Assembly: GCA_948099385.1 (NCBI GenBank)
Contig: CANUEZ040000107.1
Span: forward strand, 4,030,001-4,094,000
Reading direction: 5' to 3'
Length of the DNA: 64,000 nucleotides
Origin: Fasciola hepatica
Taxonomy: Eukaryota > Platyhelminthes > Trematoda > Plagiorchiida > Fasciolidae
The notes under the pieces are model-generated. The model was not told the origin of the DNA, searched no databases, and worked only from the letters and a program-made list of their open reading frames with translations. Below, in pieces: positions 22,311 to 31,278 of the stretch (positions within the stretch are counted from its first letter, which is position 1; each line of letters starts with the position of its first letter). A program made the position numbers and the translations under genes.

Positions 22311-22662
22311 TGCCACTTATGTGGGTCGAACGACGAGGCATTTATCCAAACGCATTAAAGAGCATCAACCACGTTGGCTTCAACATGGAGGAAGAGGGGC
22401 TGTATCGAGTTCCATTCTCGCCCATCTGTTAGACACAGGCCACAAGGCTGATCCGGCTACATCATTCAGTGTCCTATACAGGGTTCAACCGAACGAGTCA
22501 AAATCAGTCAGATATAGGACACTAGCGACGGCTGAGGCAATCAGCATCCGGCTATTGCGGCCCAAGCTTTGTTCACAAAAGAAGCTGGTCCAAGCACTTG
22601 AACTTCCGTGGCCGAAGGTCAATGACGTCATGCTCGAATGTGATGCCGACCCAAGTCTCTGA
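22309..22662 (+). pseudogene. 5'-truncated Penelope-like element copy, GIY-YIG endonuclease portion only
   Basis: The open frame 22294-22662 begins in the inverted segment (MNQIK) and then continues as GATYVGRTTRHLSKRIKEH to the normal element stop. It matches the last 117 residues of the 824-residue protein. It lacks the reverse transcriptase and the cysteine-bearing lead-in (KCTC) just before the GIY-YIG motif. Whether the small chimeric frame is ever translated is unknown. Confidence 0.9.
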
Positions 22663-22860
22663 CGACGACACGTGATTTCACCATGTCCCCCGTTCATCTA
22701 TCGATGAGTCGGCTAACCAATCGAGTGACTGACGGACTGATTGACTAACAGATTAAAAGTGTCCTTTTCCTTCCCTTAATTTGGTTCATATAAATGTGAT
22801 TGTAATTGGCTTGAGAATGAAATCACCGAAAACATATGTTCGCCTACGCCTTGTTTTCTG
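22663..22860 (+). repeat. Penelope-like terminal (pseudo-LTR) region, first copy
   Basis: This non-coding link between the end of one unit's ORF and the start of the next recurs at 25336-25533 and 28009-28206. It contains a run of imperfect GACTGA-type repeats (about 22720-22750). I searched both strands for a hammerhead-ribozyme core, known in many Penelope-like elements, and did not find an intact CTGATGA. Confidence 0.8.
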
Positions 22861-25335
22861 ATGTTAATCAAGGGCTTTTTCCGTTTACTCAAGAATCGCT
22901 ATTCGCCCATGGTGGTAAAGGAACTAAACCGGTTCCTTCGATTTTCCGCCAGACTGTGTGAGGCTGTCATTTGTGTGGATTTTATTCAGAATTGTGTGAA
23001 AGAAAATGCATACCCCATACTTTACTGGAAACACTTACGCCGATACCGGATATATCCTAACAGTAAAACACTCAAGCGCCATGCTTTAAATCAGTTGGAC
23101 ACCGTGAAATCTAAAATTTCCGAGTTGGAACGTAATATGGCTCAACGCCAGGTAGCTGTTGAATCTCTGTTAGAGACGGATAAAGAACTGTTCACGAAGT
23201 ACGCACAACAAATCACAAAAAGCTGTTCGGAAAATAAATTGTCAGCTCTGAACCAGACGCTAAGCCAACTGAAACCACAGGCGAGCTTTCCGACTACACC
23301 TGAGCGGTACGTGCACAACGTTTCTGATGTAATATTGAGTCCGATTTTAATTGAAGCCCTGTCCCTCGGGTCAAGGTTTTGTTATCCACGCAAGAATGAA
23401 AACCAGATAGGTCTAGAGGTCCCCTTTGAGAGCCTCATGGGACAAATCAAAGACTTAATACCGAGATCACTGACTGACCTGGAAAGTTTCAAAAGCTCAC
23501 TAGTCACAGCGTGCTACCAGTATCGGAGATATCAAACCCCAAACCATGGCCTTCTAACAAAGAAACATATAGATGAACTCAAGGAGTTACAACGAAATCG
23601 ACAGATAATTCTCAGTAGACCGGACAAAGGAAGTGGGGTAGTGGTAATGAATCGTTGTGATTATGTTTCTAAGCTGTTGGACATATTGAGTGACGAATCT
23701 AAATTCACTCACGATTTATCGGGAAAAGACCAAACGGAACGTGCAGAGAAAGAAATTACTAACGCATTGAGGAATTTGAAAGTCAATGGATATATATCAT
23801 CCAGTCTCTTTGAGAAACTCAAACCTGTGGGTTCAACTATGCCTCGTCTTTATGGGTTACCAAAAGTGCACAAACCTGGCCTACCCCTTCGTCCAATTTT
23901 ATCTATGACTAACTCGGCCCATCATGCTACAGCACGGTGGTTGGTAGGACTCTTTGAGCCAGTCCGACAAAGGCTTGTCAAGCACACGCTGCGTGACAGC
24001 TTCCAGTTCGTTGAAGCCATCAAAGATGTGAACGTTCAGCAGAAGCAAATGTTTTCATTAGACGTGAAATCTCTGTTCACCAATGTACCCCTCGTAGAAA
24101 CAGTGAACTTTATTTGCGCGCTCATTGCACGAGAAGGTATATCGATACAAATTCCGACGGATAACCTAAAAGAATTGTTGCTTAGGTGCACACTTAATGT
24201 ACAATTCCTATTCAATGGCGCATACTACCGACAAAAAGATGGTGTCGCAATGGGATCCCCTTTGGGTCCACTTCTGGCCGATATCTTCATGGCCAAATTG
24301 GAAGCCAATGAACTGAATGCAACTATGGATGGTCTAACTCAATATTACCGTTATGTAGACGACATATTTTGTGTTGGTGAGCGGAATTTGAACGTGGGAG
24401 AAGTGATAAGACTATTCAACGCTGCACACCCAGCCATAAAGTTTTCGGTCGAGACAGAAGTGGATAATCATCTCCCATTTTTGGACGTCGATCTAACAAG
24501 ACGCGCGGACGGCTCTATCCAAAGGGGAATCCACAGGAAAACAACATGGACTGGGCAATATACAAACTTCCACAGCTTTGTTCCAATCGGCCAGAAGCGA
24601 AACCTAATAAGATGCTTAGTATCCCGAGCTACACGTATTTGCTCACATGATACACTAGAGGCGGAGCTGAGAATGATTCGTCGGATCCTGTCGGAAAACG
24701 GCTACCCCGACAGATTCATTGAACGTAATATAAAATACCGAACAGAACCAGAAAGGATATCACAGGTGGAAAAGAAAACCTTGTTCCTCAAACTCCCTTA
24801 CAAGGGGGATGCGGCTGCCGAGAGAGTAAGCAGGGTTTTATCTGCCACATGCAAAGCCACTTTCAACGCTGCCAAGCTTAGGTGCTTCTTCTCGACATCG
24901 ACCATCATAAAATGCGAGAACAAGGATAAGTTGCCTTTGTTGACCTCTTCAATGATTATCTATCAATTCAAGTGCACCTGTGGTGCCACTTATGTGGGTC
25001 GAACGACGAGGCATTTATCCAAACGCATTAAAGAGCATCAACCACGTTGGCTTCAACATGGAGGAAGAGGGGCTGTATCGAGTTCCATTCTCGCCCATCT
25101 GTTAGACACAGGCCACAAGGCTGATCCGGCTACATCATTCAGTGTCCTATACAGGGTTCAACCGAACGAGTCAAAATCAGTCAGATATAGGACACTAGCG
25201 ACGGCTGAGGCAATCAGCATCCGGCTATTGCGGCCCAAGCTTTGTTCACAAAAGAAGCTGGTCCAAGCACTTGAACTTCCGTGGCCGAAGGTCAATGACG
25301 TCATGCTCGAATGTGATGCCGACCCAAGTCTCTGA
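22861..25335 (+). CDS. Penelope-like element protein: reverse transcriptase plus GIY-YIG endonuclease, copy 1 (824 residues)
   Basis: Copies the element's RNA and cuts target DNA. An N-terminal helical region (1-240) precedes the reverse transcriptase. This shows RPDKGSGVVVMN, LYGLPKVHKPGLPLRPI, FSLDVKSLFTNVPL, GVAMGSPLGPLLADIF, the catalytic YVDD at 498-501 and LPFLDVDL. The GSP and FLDV signatures are those of Penelope-like enzymes, the sister group of telomerase. At the C-terminus KCTC-GATYVGRT (705-715) opens a GIY-YIG nuclease, followed by HLSKRIKEH. Uninterrupted and of normal family length. It starts at the first ATG of the unit, with the upstream sequence supplied by the preceding copy's terminal region. 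Confidence 0.95.
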   Translation: MLIKGFFRLLKNRYSPMVVKELNRFLRFSARLCEAVICVDFIQNCVKENAYPILYWKHLRRYRIYPNSKTLKRHALNQLDTVKSKISELERNMAQRQVAVESLLETDKELFTKYAQQITKSCSENKLSALNQTLSQLKPQASFPTTPERYVHNVSDVILSPILIEALSLGSRFCYPRKNENQIGLEVPFESLMGQIKDLIPRSLTDLESFKSSLVTACYQYRRYQTPNHGLLTKKHIDELKELQRNRQIILSRPDKGSGVVVMNRCDYVSKLLDILSDESKFTHDLSGKDQTERAEKEITNALRNLKVNGYISSSLFEKLKPVGSTMPRLYGLPKVHKPGLPLRPILSMTNSAHHATARWLVGLFEPVRQRLVKHTLRDSFQFVEAIKDVNVQQKQMFSLDVKSLFTNVPLVETVNFICALIAREGISIQIPTDNLKELLLRCTLNVQFLFNGAYYRQKDGVAMGSPLGPLLADIFMAKLEANELNATMDGLTQYYRYVDDIFCVGERNLNVGEVIRLFNAAHPAIKFSVETEVDNHLPFLDVDLTRRADGSIQRGIHRKTTWTGQYTNFHSFVPIGQKRNLIRCLVSRATRICSHDTLEAELRMIRRILSENGYPDRFIERNIKYRTEPERISQVEKKTLFLKLPYKGDAAAERVSRVLSATCKATFNAAKLRCFFSTSTIIKCENKDKLPLLTSSMIIYQFKCTCGATYVGRTTRHLSKRIKEHQPRWLQHGGRGAVSSSILAHLLDTGHKADPATSFSVLYRVQPNESKSVRYRTLATAEAISIRLLRPKLCSQKKLVQALELPWPKVNDVMLECDADPSL

Positions 25336-25533
25336 CGACGACACGTGATTTCACCATGTCCCCCGTTCATCTATCGATGAGTCGGCTAACCAATCGAGTG
25401 ACTGACGGACTGATTGACTAACAGATTAAAAGTGTCCTTTTCCTTCCCTTAATTTGGTTCATATAAATGTGATTGTAATTGGCTTGAGAATGAAATCACC
25501 GAAAACATATGTTCGCCTACGCCTTGTTTTCTG
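25336..25533 (+). repeat. Penelope-like terminal region, between the two full copies
   Basis: Same sequence as 22663-22860. As the preceding unit's 3' region it also supplies the upstream sequence, and possibly the promoter, of the second ORF, which is the usual arrangement in Penelope tandems. Confidence 0.8.
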
Positions 25534-28008
25534 ATGTTAATCAAGGGCTTTTTCCGTTTACTCAAGAATCGCTATTCGCCCATGGTGGTAAAGGAACTAA
25601 ACCGGTTCCTTCGATTTTCCGCCAGACTGTGTGAGGCTGTCATTTGTGTGGATTTTATTCAGAATTGTGTGAAAGAAAATGCATACCCCATACTTTACTG
25701 GAAACACTTACGCCGATACCGGATATATCCTAACAGTAAAACACTCAAGCGCCATGCTTTAAATCAGTTGGACACCGTGAAATCTAAAATTTCCGAGTTG
25801 GAACGTAATATGGCTCAACGCCAGGTAGCTGTTGAATCTCTGTTAGAGACGGATAAAGAACTGTTCACGAAGTACGCACAACAAATCACAAAAAGCTGTT
25901 CGGAAAATAAATTGTCAGCTCTGAACCAGACGCTAAGCCAACTGAAACCACAGGCGAGCTTTCCGACTACACCTGAGCGGTACGTGCACAACGTTTCTGA
26001 TGTAATATTGAGTCCGATTTTAATTGAAGCCCTGTCCCTCGGGTCAAGGTTTTGTTATCCACGCAAGAATGAAAACCAGATAGGTCTAGAGGTCCCCTTT
26101 GAGAGCCTCATGGGACAAATCAAAGACTTAATACCGAGATCACTGACTGACCTGGAAAGTTTCAAAAGCTCACTAGTCACAGCGTGCTACCAGTATCGGA
26201 GATATCAAACCCCAAACCATGGCCTTCTAACAAAGAAACATATAGATGAACTCAAGGAGTTACAACGAAATCGACAGATAATTCTCAGTAGACCGGACAA
26301 AGGAAGTGGGGTAGTGGTAATGAATCGTTGTGATTATGTTTCTAAGCTGTTGGACATATTGAGTGACGAATCTAAATTCACTCACGATTTATCGGGAAAA
26401 GACCAAACGGAACGTGCAGAGAAAGAAATTACTAACGCATTGAGGAATTTGAAAGTCAATGGATATATATCATCCAGTCTCTTTGAGAAACTCAAACCTG
26501 TGGGTTCAACTATGCCTCGTCTTTATGGGTTACCAAAAGTGCACAAACCTGGCCTACCCCTTCGTCCAATTTTATCTATGACTAACTCGGCCCATCATGC
26601 TACAGCACGGTGGTTGGTAGGACTCTTTGAGCCAGTCCGACAAAGGCTTGTCAAGCACACGCTGCGTGACAGCTTCCAGTTCGTTGAAGCCATCAAAGAT
26701 GTGAACGTTCAGCAGAAGCAAATGTTTTCATTAGACGTGAAATCTCTGTTCACCAATGTACCCCTCGTAGAAACAGTGAACTTTATTTGCGCGCTCATTG
26801 CACGAGAAGGTATATCGATACAAATTCCGACGGATAACCTAAAAGAATTGTTGCTTAGGTGCACACTTAATGTACAATTCCTATTCAATGGCGCATACTA
26901 CCGACAAAAAGATGGTGTCGCAATGGGATCCCCTTTGGGTCCACTTCTGGCCGATATCTTCATGGCCAAATTGGAAGCCAATGAACTGAATGCAACTATG
27001 GATGGTCTAACTCAATATTACCGTTATGTAGACGACATATTTTGTGTTGGTGAGCGGAATTTGAACGTGGGAGAAGTGATAAGACTATTCAACGCTGCAC
27101 ACCCAGCCATAAAGTTTTCGGTCGAGACAGAAGTGGATAATCATCTCCCATTTTTGGACGTCGATCTAACAAGACGCGCGGACGGCTCTATCCAAAGGGG
27201 AATCCACAGGAAAACAACATGGACTGGGCAATATACAAACTTCCACAGCTTTGTTCCAATCGGCCAGAAGCGAAACCTAATAAGATGCTTAGTATCCCGA
27301 GCTACACGTATTTGCTCACATGATACACTAGAGGCGGAGCTGAGAATGATTCGTCGGATCCTGTCGGAAAACGGCTACCCCGACAGATTTATTGAACGTA
27401 ATATAAAATACCGAACAGAACCAGAAAGGATATCACAGGTGGAAAAGAAAACCTTGTTCCTCAAACTCCCTTACAAGGGGGATGCGGCTGCCGAGAGAGT
27501 AAGCAGGGTTTTATCTGCCACATGCAAAGCCACTTTCAACGCTGCCAAGCTTAGGTGCTTCTTCTCGACATCGACCATCATAAAATGCGAGAACAAGGAT
27601 AAGTTGCCTTTGTTGACCTCTTCAATGATTATCTATCAATTCAAGTGCACCTGTGGTGCCACTTATGTGGGTCGAACGACGAGGCATTTATCCAAACGCA
27701 TTAAAGAGCATCAACCACGTTGGCTTCAACATGGAGGAAGAGGGGCTGTATCGAGTTCCATTCTCGCCCATCTGTTAGACACAGGCCACAAGGCTGATCC
27801 GGCTACATCATTCAGTGTCCTATACAGGGTTCAACCGAACGAGTCAAAATCAGTCAGATATAGGACACTAGCGACGGCTGAGGCAATCAGCATCCGGCTA
27901 TTGCGGCCCAAGCTTTGTTCACAAAAGAAGCTGGTCCAAGCACTTGAACTTCCGTGGCCGAAGGTCAATGACGTCATGCTCGAATGTGATGCCGACCCAA
28001 GTCTCTGA
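25534..28008 (+). CDS. Penelope-like element protein, copy 2 (824 residues, identical protein)
   Basis: The encoded protein is the same as that at 22861-25335 residue for residue, with YVDD and GIY-YIG motifs intact. The only nucleotide difference I found in the coding region is a silent TTC/TTT change at 27390. Near-identity means the tandem arose very recently, is kept uniform by gene conversion, or reflects an assembly duplication. Confidence 0.93.
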   Translation: MLIKGFFRLLKNRYSPMVVKELNRFLRFSARLCEAVICVDFIQNCVKENAYPILYWKHLRRYRIYPNSKTLKRHALNQLDTVKSKISELERNMAQRQVAVESLLETDKELFTKYAQQITKSCSENKLSALNQTLSQLKPQASFPTTPERYVHNVSDVILSPILIEALSLGSRFCYPRKNENQIGLEVPFESLMGQIKDLIPRSLTDLESFKSSLVTACYQYRRYQTPNHGLLTKKHIDELKELQRNRQIILSRPDKGSGVVVMNRCDYVSKLLDILSDESKFTHDLSGKDQTERAEKEITNALRNLKVNGYISSSLFEKLKPVGSTMPRLYGLPKVHKPGLPLRPILSMTNSAHHATARWLVGLFEPVRQRLVKHTLRDSFQFVEAIKDVNVQQKQMFSLDVKSLFTNVPLVETVNFICALIAREGISIQIPTDNLKELLLRCTLNVQFLFNGAYYRQKDGVAMGSPLGPLLADIFMAKLEANELNATMDGLTQYYRYVDDIFCVGERNLNVGEVIRLFNAAHPAIKFSVETEVDNHLPFLDVDLTRRADGSIQRGIHRKTTWTGQYTNFHSFVPIGQKRNLIRCLVSRATRICSHDTLEAELRMIRRILSENGYPDRFIERNIKYRTEPERISQVEKKTLFLKLPYKGDAAAERVSRVLSATCKATFNAAKLRCFFSTSTIIKCENKDKLPLLTSSMIIYQFKCTCGATYVGRTTRHLSKRIKEHQPRWLQHGGRGAVSSSILAHLLDTGHKADPATSFSVLYRVQPNESKSVRYRTLATAEAISIRLLRPKLCSQKKLVQALELPWPKVNDVMLECDADPSL

Positions 28009-28232
28009 CGACGACACGTGATTTCACCATGTCCCCCGTTCATCTATCGATGAGTCGGCTAACCAATCGAGTGACTGACGGACTGATTGACTAACAGATT
28101 AAAAGTGTCCTTTTCCTTCCCTTAATTTGGTTCATATAAATGTGATTGTAATTGGCTTGAGAATGAAATCACCGAAAACATATGTTCGCCTACGCCTTGT
28201 TTTCTGATGTTAATCAAGGGCTTTTTCCGTTT
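28009..28232 (+). repeat. Penelope-like terminal region, right end, with short extension
   Basis: Repeats 25336-25533, then continues about 27 bases into the start of a further unit (28207-28233) before the right-hand target duplication. Short 3' extensions beyond the pseudo-LTR are known for Penelope elements. Confidence 0.85.
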
Positions 28233-28244
28233 AACTCTTTAAAA

Positions 28245-29906
28245 ACAAAGTTGTCTTCCATGAAATACTGATTAGTTACTGATGAATCACAGTCTGGCAC
28301 AGTGTGTCCTTTCTTAGCAAACAATGTGTACGTTCATAAAATTATACAAGTTCCAGTTGGATAAAATGTGAACATCGAGTCAGGTAAACGGCTTTTTGAA
28401 ACATTGTCGAGGATGCGCCGTTGAACTCTGCAGGAAATAAACAGAATTATGAAAAGGCTTTAGCCGGCCAGCTAACTGGCGGCTTTGATTTTTGGGATAA
28501 GAGATAGTTCTTTTTAAAATGTGCATTTAATCGCATGGATAAACATTAAATTCTCGACATTAGGAGGTGATATCGCAGGAGGCCATCCGACTTCCCCAGT
28601 TAAAGGATCCTCACGGTTCACAGAAAAACAGACCGGTCGTAGGATTTCACATAAGTTATTGAAAGAATAGCCAGTAGCTTACCGGGGAAAGGAGAGAACA
28701 TTATTCGATAGTAATTACGGTTTTGTTCGACGAGGATCATTCGTCGAACGTAAACTTCTGTTGAATTTTGATGCATTTTTGCCTCATTCATATATGTAGA
28801 TAATATTTCTAATGCACAAAACTCATTGGTTAATACCTTCAGTTTCACAACCATTTTTGTACGCTCCGTGATCCGTCCGTACGATTTCCCGTCGTACCTT
28901 GGGTTATCGACTGATCGTAGACGGAGTATAGATCATTCAGGGTGCAACTTGCGTGACGATTTGATTGATATGCAAATGGCCAACTTATGTCTACCTAATC
29001 GAAAATGGAAGACTGAATATACCAACTTGAAAAGTGATGTTTCTCTTTGAAATTTTACCACCTCAATAATGAGGCAGTTTTAACGATGGTAATACAAACT
29101 GTGAGTGGTAATGAAACACGAACGCTTCCCAAACGTCCCGGGATTGGTTCCATTTCAGAAGCAACACCTTTCACTTTTGTTCACAAAAGAAATTTAATCT
29201 GCAGCCCGTAATCATGCTTAGAATAGTCTTGCGAAATAATATCCATATTTTCCTGTGAAAGCGTGAACTGAGGTAGCAATAAACTGAAGGACAGAGGTTG
29301 AACGTGATCAGGATGTGAAACATGATTCGCCTGAACCACCGGACAATAAGACCAAGCATTGCTGGTCATTTATTACTTAGGTGCATGCGTTTCCGCAAAA
29401 AGTAAGTTTTCGGCAGGGCCCTCAAACTTGGCCGTGTTGTTTGGTACACTTCCGGAATGTTTTGTTGTATCACCCCTTTCGCAGCACCCGTTCTATACAA
29501 CTATTTGTTTGCTTCGTAGAAACGTTGTTCCAATAAAGACATGCCCATTACTGTATTATGCGGGTGTGGTTTCATCAAATCTTTGAGATACTTGTATTTT
29601 TCGCTGAAAAGAAACTTCAGAAATTCGGCGAGAGGGAAAACGAATGTAATTCTCGGAAAGCTGAGTGACCATCACCATAGACATGACGCTGAGTGGGAGT
29701 TTGAACTAAGAAATTCAGCTACGCCAAGTACGCACTTACCAATGATCATGTGATCAAACACTCAATCACTGCTCGGAAAATTGACGGAATCCACGGATTT
29801 TATCCGTCACCGGGAATGCAATCAACTGGGCGCCTTTGCGCTTCAAGAAAAATTGACTCGACTGTGATTTTCATGGAGAAATTTCCATACTGCCTGATTT
29901 TGCTGC
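28245..29906. other. Unassigned AT-rich stretch
   Basis: Open frames of 60-78 residues on both strands without recognisable motifs. This is flanking DNA between the Penelope array and the Ty3/gypsy element. Confidence 0.4.
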
Positions 29907-29910
29907 CTTT

Positions 29911-30218
29911 TGTAGCGGTTGCCATCTTCGTTCATACTTTTACCACGTTTATTGTTTAACTGAACGCTGACTGCCAAGCGCGGTTGCCATTTGACCGTTG
30001 CTCTTGCGCACGCTCTCACGCACGCTCCCAAATACACGCTAACCACTATCTCTCCCAATCGCCTTCTCGTTCTCACGGGTCGTGGAGAATACTGTTCTGG
30101 TTAACATATTTGTGCAGTGCCGCACATAAGAGTACCGTGCAGGTGGTCCACGCAGTACAAAGGACCGAAGCACGCGTTTACTAAGGAAACCGCGAAGTGA
30201 GGTCTAATCAACCTTACA
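29911..30218 (+). repeat. 5' LTR of the CsRn1-like element (308 bp)
   Basis: Starts TGTAGCGG and ends CTTACA, with TG...CA termini. It repeats at 34531-34838 and, inverted, three times in 47638-50065. An AATAAA-type signal and a TATA box were not obvious; the promoter is presumed to lie here by family knowledge. Confidence 0.93.
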
Positions 30219-30220
30219 AT

Positions 30221-30239
30221 TGGTGAGCCCGACGTGATC
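30221..30239 (+). other. Primer-binding site
   Basis: TGGTGAGCCCGACGTGATC begins two bases after the 5' LTR. It is complementary to a tRNA ending TCACGTCGGGCTCACCA. As far as I recall this differs at one position from the animal tRNA-Trp 3' end, the primer reported for CsRn1. The same site occurs inverted at about 48677-48695 and 49737-49755 in the derivative. Confidence 0.75.
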
Positions 30240-30477
30240 CTCAGGTCACGTGAGTTTCCTTGTTTTCTACCGTTCAAGGTCCCGTCTGCGTACGTTTTTG
30301 TGTGTTTTATTGTTTCCCTAACTTGATTTTTTTTTCTCGGTTGGTTTACCAAATAATTTTTTTTCGTCCAAACATATTTTGTGTGTCTAATTTGTCGTGA
30401 TTTTTTTTTCGCGAAGACTATAGTGCCCCATTGGTCGTTGATTTCTTTTCCCGTCGGTATTCCATAAAGTAATCGCT
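30240..30477 (+). other. Untranslated leader with long T tracts
   Basis: Non-coding leader between primer-binding site and gag, with three T-rich tracts (about 30328, 30357 and 30401). The first part is shared with the non-autonomous derivative up to about 30410, where the derivative's large deletion begins. Confidence 0.7.
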
Positions 30478-31278
30478 ATGTCTGCCGAACGGAAGTCCTG
30501 CTCAGACCCCACCGTTGGGGCGATCACGCTGCACATACCGGCATTCACACCTGCTGATCCAGAACTCTGGTTCACGCTGGTCGAGTTAGAATTCGAAAAC
30601 TGCCGTATAACCAGCGACGCCAGCCGTTTCAGGTGGGTAGCAGGCCGCCTCCCGTCAGAAGTCACAATGCAAGTAAGGGACGTAATAATCTCTTCCCGAA
30701 GCTATGAGGCTTTAAAGGAGGCTGTCATTGCCCGCACGACCCCAACACAAGACCAACGTATGCAACAACTTCAAAACGTTGAGCTTGGAAGTAGGAAGCC
30801 CTCCGAACTGCTGCGTGAGATGCAGCGCTTGAGAGGACCGACAATAGGTGAGGACCCGCTCTTGAGGGAACTTTGGCTGCAGCGTTTGCCGCATAACATT
30901 CCAGTTTTACTAAGTGCCACACGCAAATGCTCGCTAGAGGAAACTGCAGCGATAGCTGATGACATTATGTCACGATACAACCCCGCTGTAGCTGGAGTAA
31001 CCAGGCCGTCCGTCGCAACGGTGCCTGCCTTGCCCACATCTAACGATCTCGCGTCAGTTTTGTCTAGAATTGACGCGAGCCTGCAACGCCTAGCAGTTAG
31101 AAGTGGGTCACAGGAGCGGCACCGCGCACGCTCACCTAGGCTCCATAGTCCGTCATTGCGACGCCGTTTCGTCGGTTCTTCAAAAGAAGGATATTGTAAA
31201 TACCACAGTCGCTTCGGTGAGGGAGCCAAACGATGCGAACGAGGGTGTACGTTTCCCGGTGCTCATCAGGGAAACTAA
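30478..31278 (+). CDS. gag: Gag protein of the CsRn1-like element, 266 residues
   Basis: Capsid/nucleocapsid protein packaging the element RNA. The N-terminal two thirds include [13 protein letters not shown] and the LREMQRLRG region, a layout common to Ty3/gypsy capsids of this clade. At the C-terminus C240-X2-H243-X9-C253-X3-C257 is a Cys-His-Cys-Cys knuckle instead of the usual CCHC. That unusual knuckle is a known hallmark of the CsRn1 clade and is the main reason for the clade assignment. The frame is open. Its 3' part overlaps the pol frame by 176 bases. Confidence 0.9.
   Translation: MSAERKSCSDPTVGAITLHIPAFTPADPELWFTLVELEFENCRITSDASRFRWVAGRLPSEVTMQVRDVIISSRSYEALKEAVIARTTPTQDQRMQQLQNVELGSRKPSELLREMQRLRGPTIGEDPLLRELWLQRLPHNIPVLLSATRKCSLEETAAIADDIMSRYNPAVAGVTRPSVATVPALPTSNDLASVLSRIDASLQRLAVRSGSQERHRARSPRLHSPSLRRRFVGSSKEGYCKYHSRFGEGAKRCERGCTFPGAHQGN

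Larger units (their letters stand above)
22210..28244 (+). mobile_element. Penelope-like element tandem array with 12-bp target-site duplication
   Basis: One insertion bounded by AACTCTTTAAAA at 22210-22221 and again at 28233-28244. Inside, in order: an 89-base inverted copy of the element's terminal region (22222-22310), a copy truncated to the GIY-YIG domain (from 22309), and two full units with a 2673-base period (ORFs at 22861 and 25534). After the second ORF come the same terminal region and about 27 bases of a further unit's start. Tandem partial and full copies with an inverted terminal piece are the classic layout of Penelope-like elements ('pseudo-LTRs'). I compared the two units by eye and found one difference, C at 24717 versus T at 27390, which is silent. 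Confidence 0.93.

Noticed and set aside
22663..22860. Hammerhead ribozyme in the Penelope-like terminal region
   Set aside because: Hammerheads occur in many Penelope-like elements, but here the nearest match (ATCGATGAGTC) breaks the CTGATGA core, and no paired GAAA arm was found on either strand.
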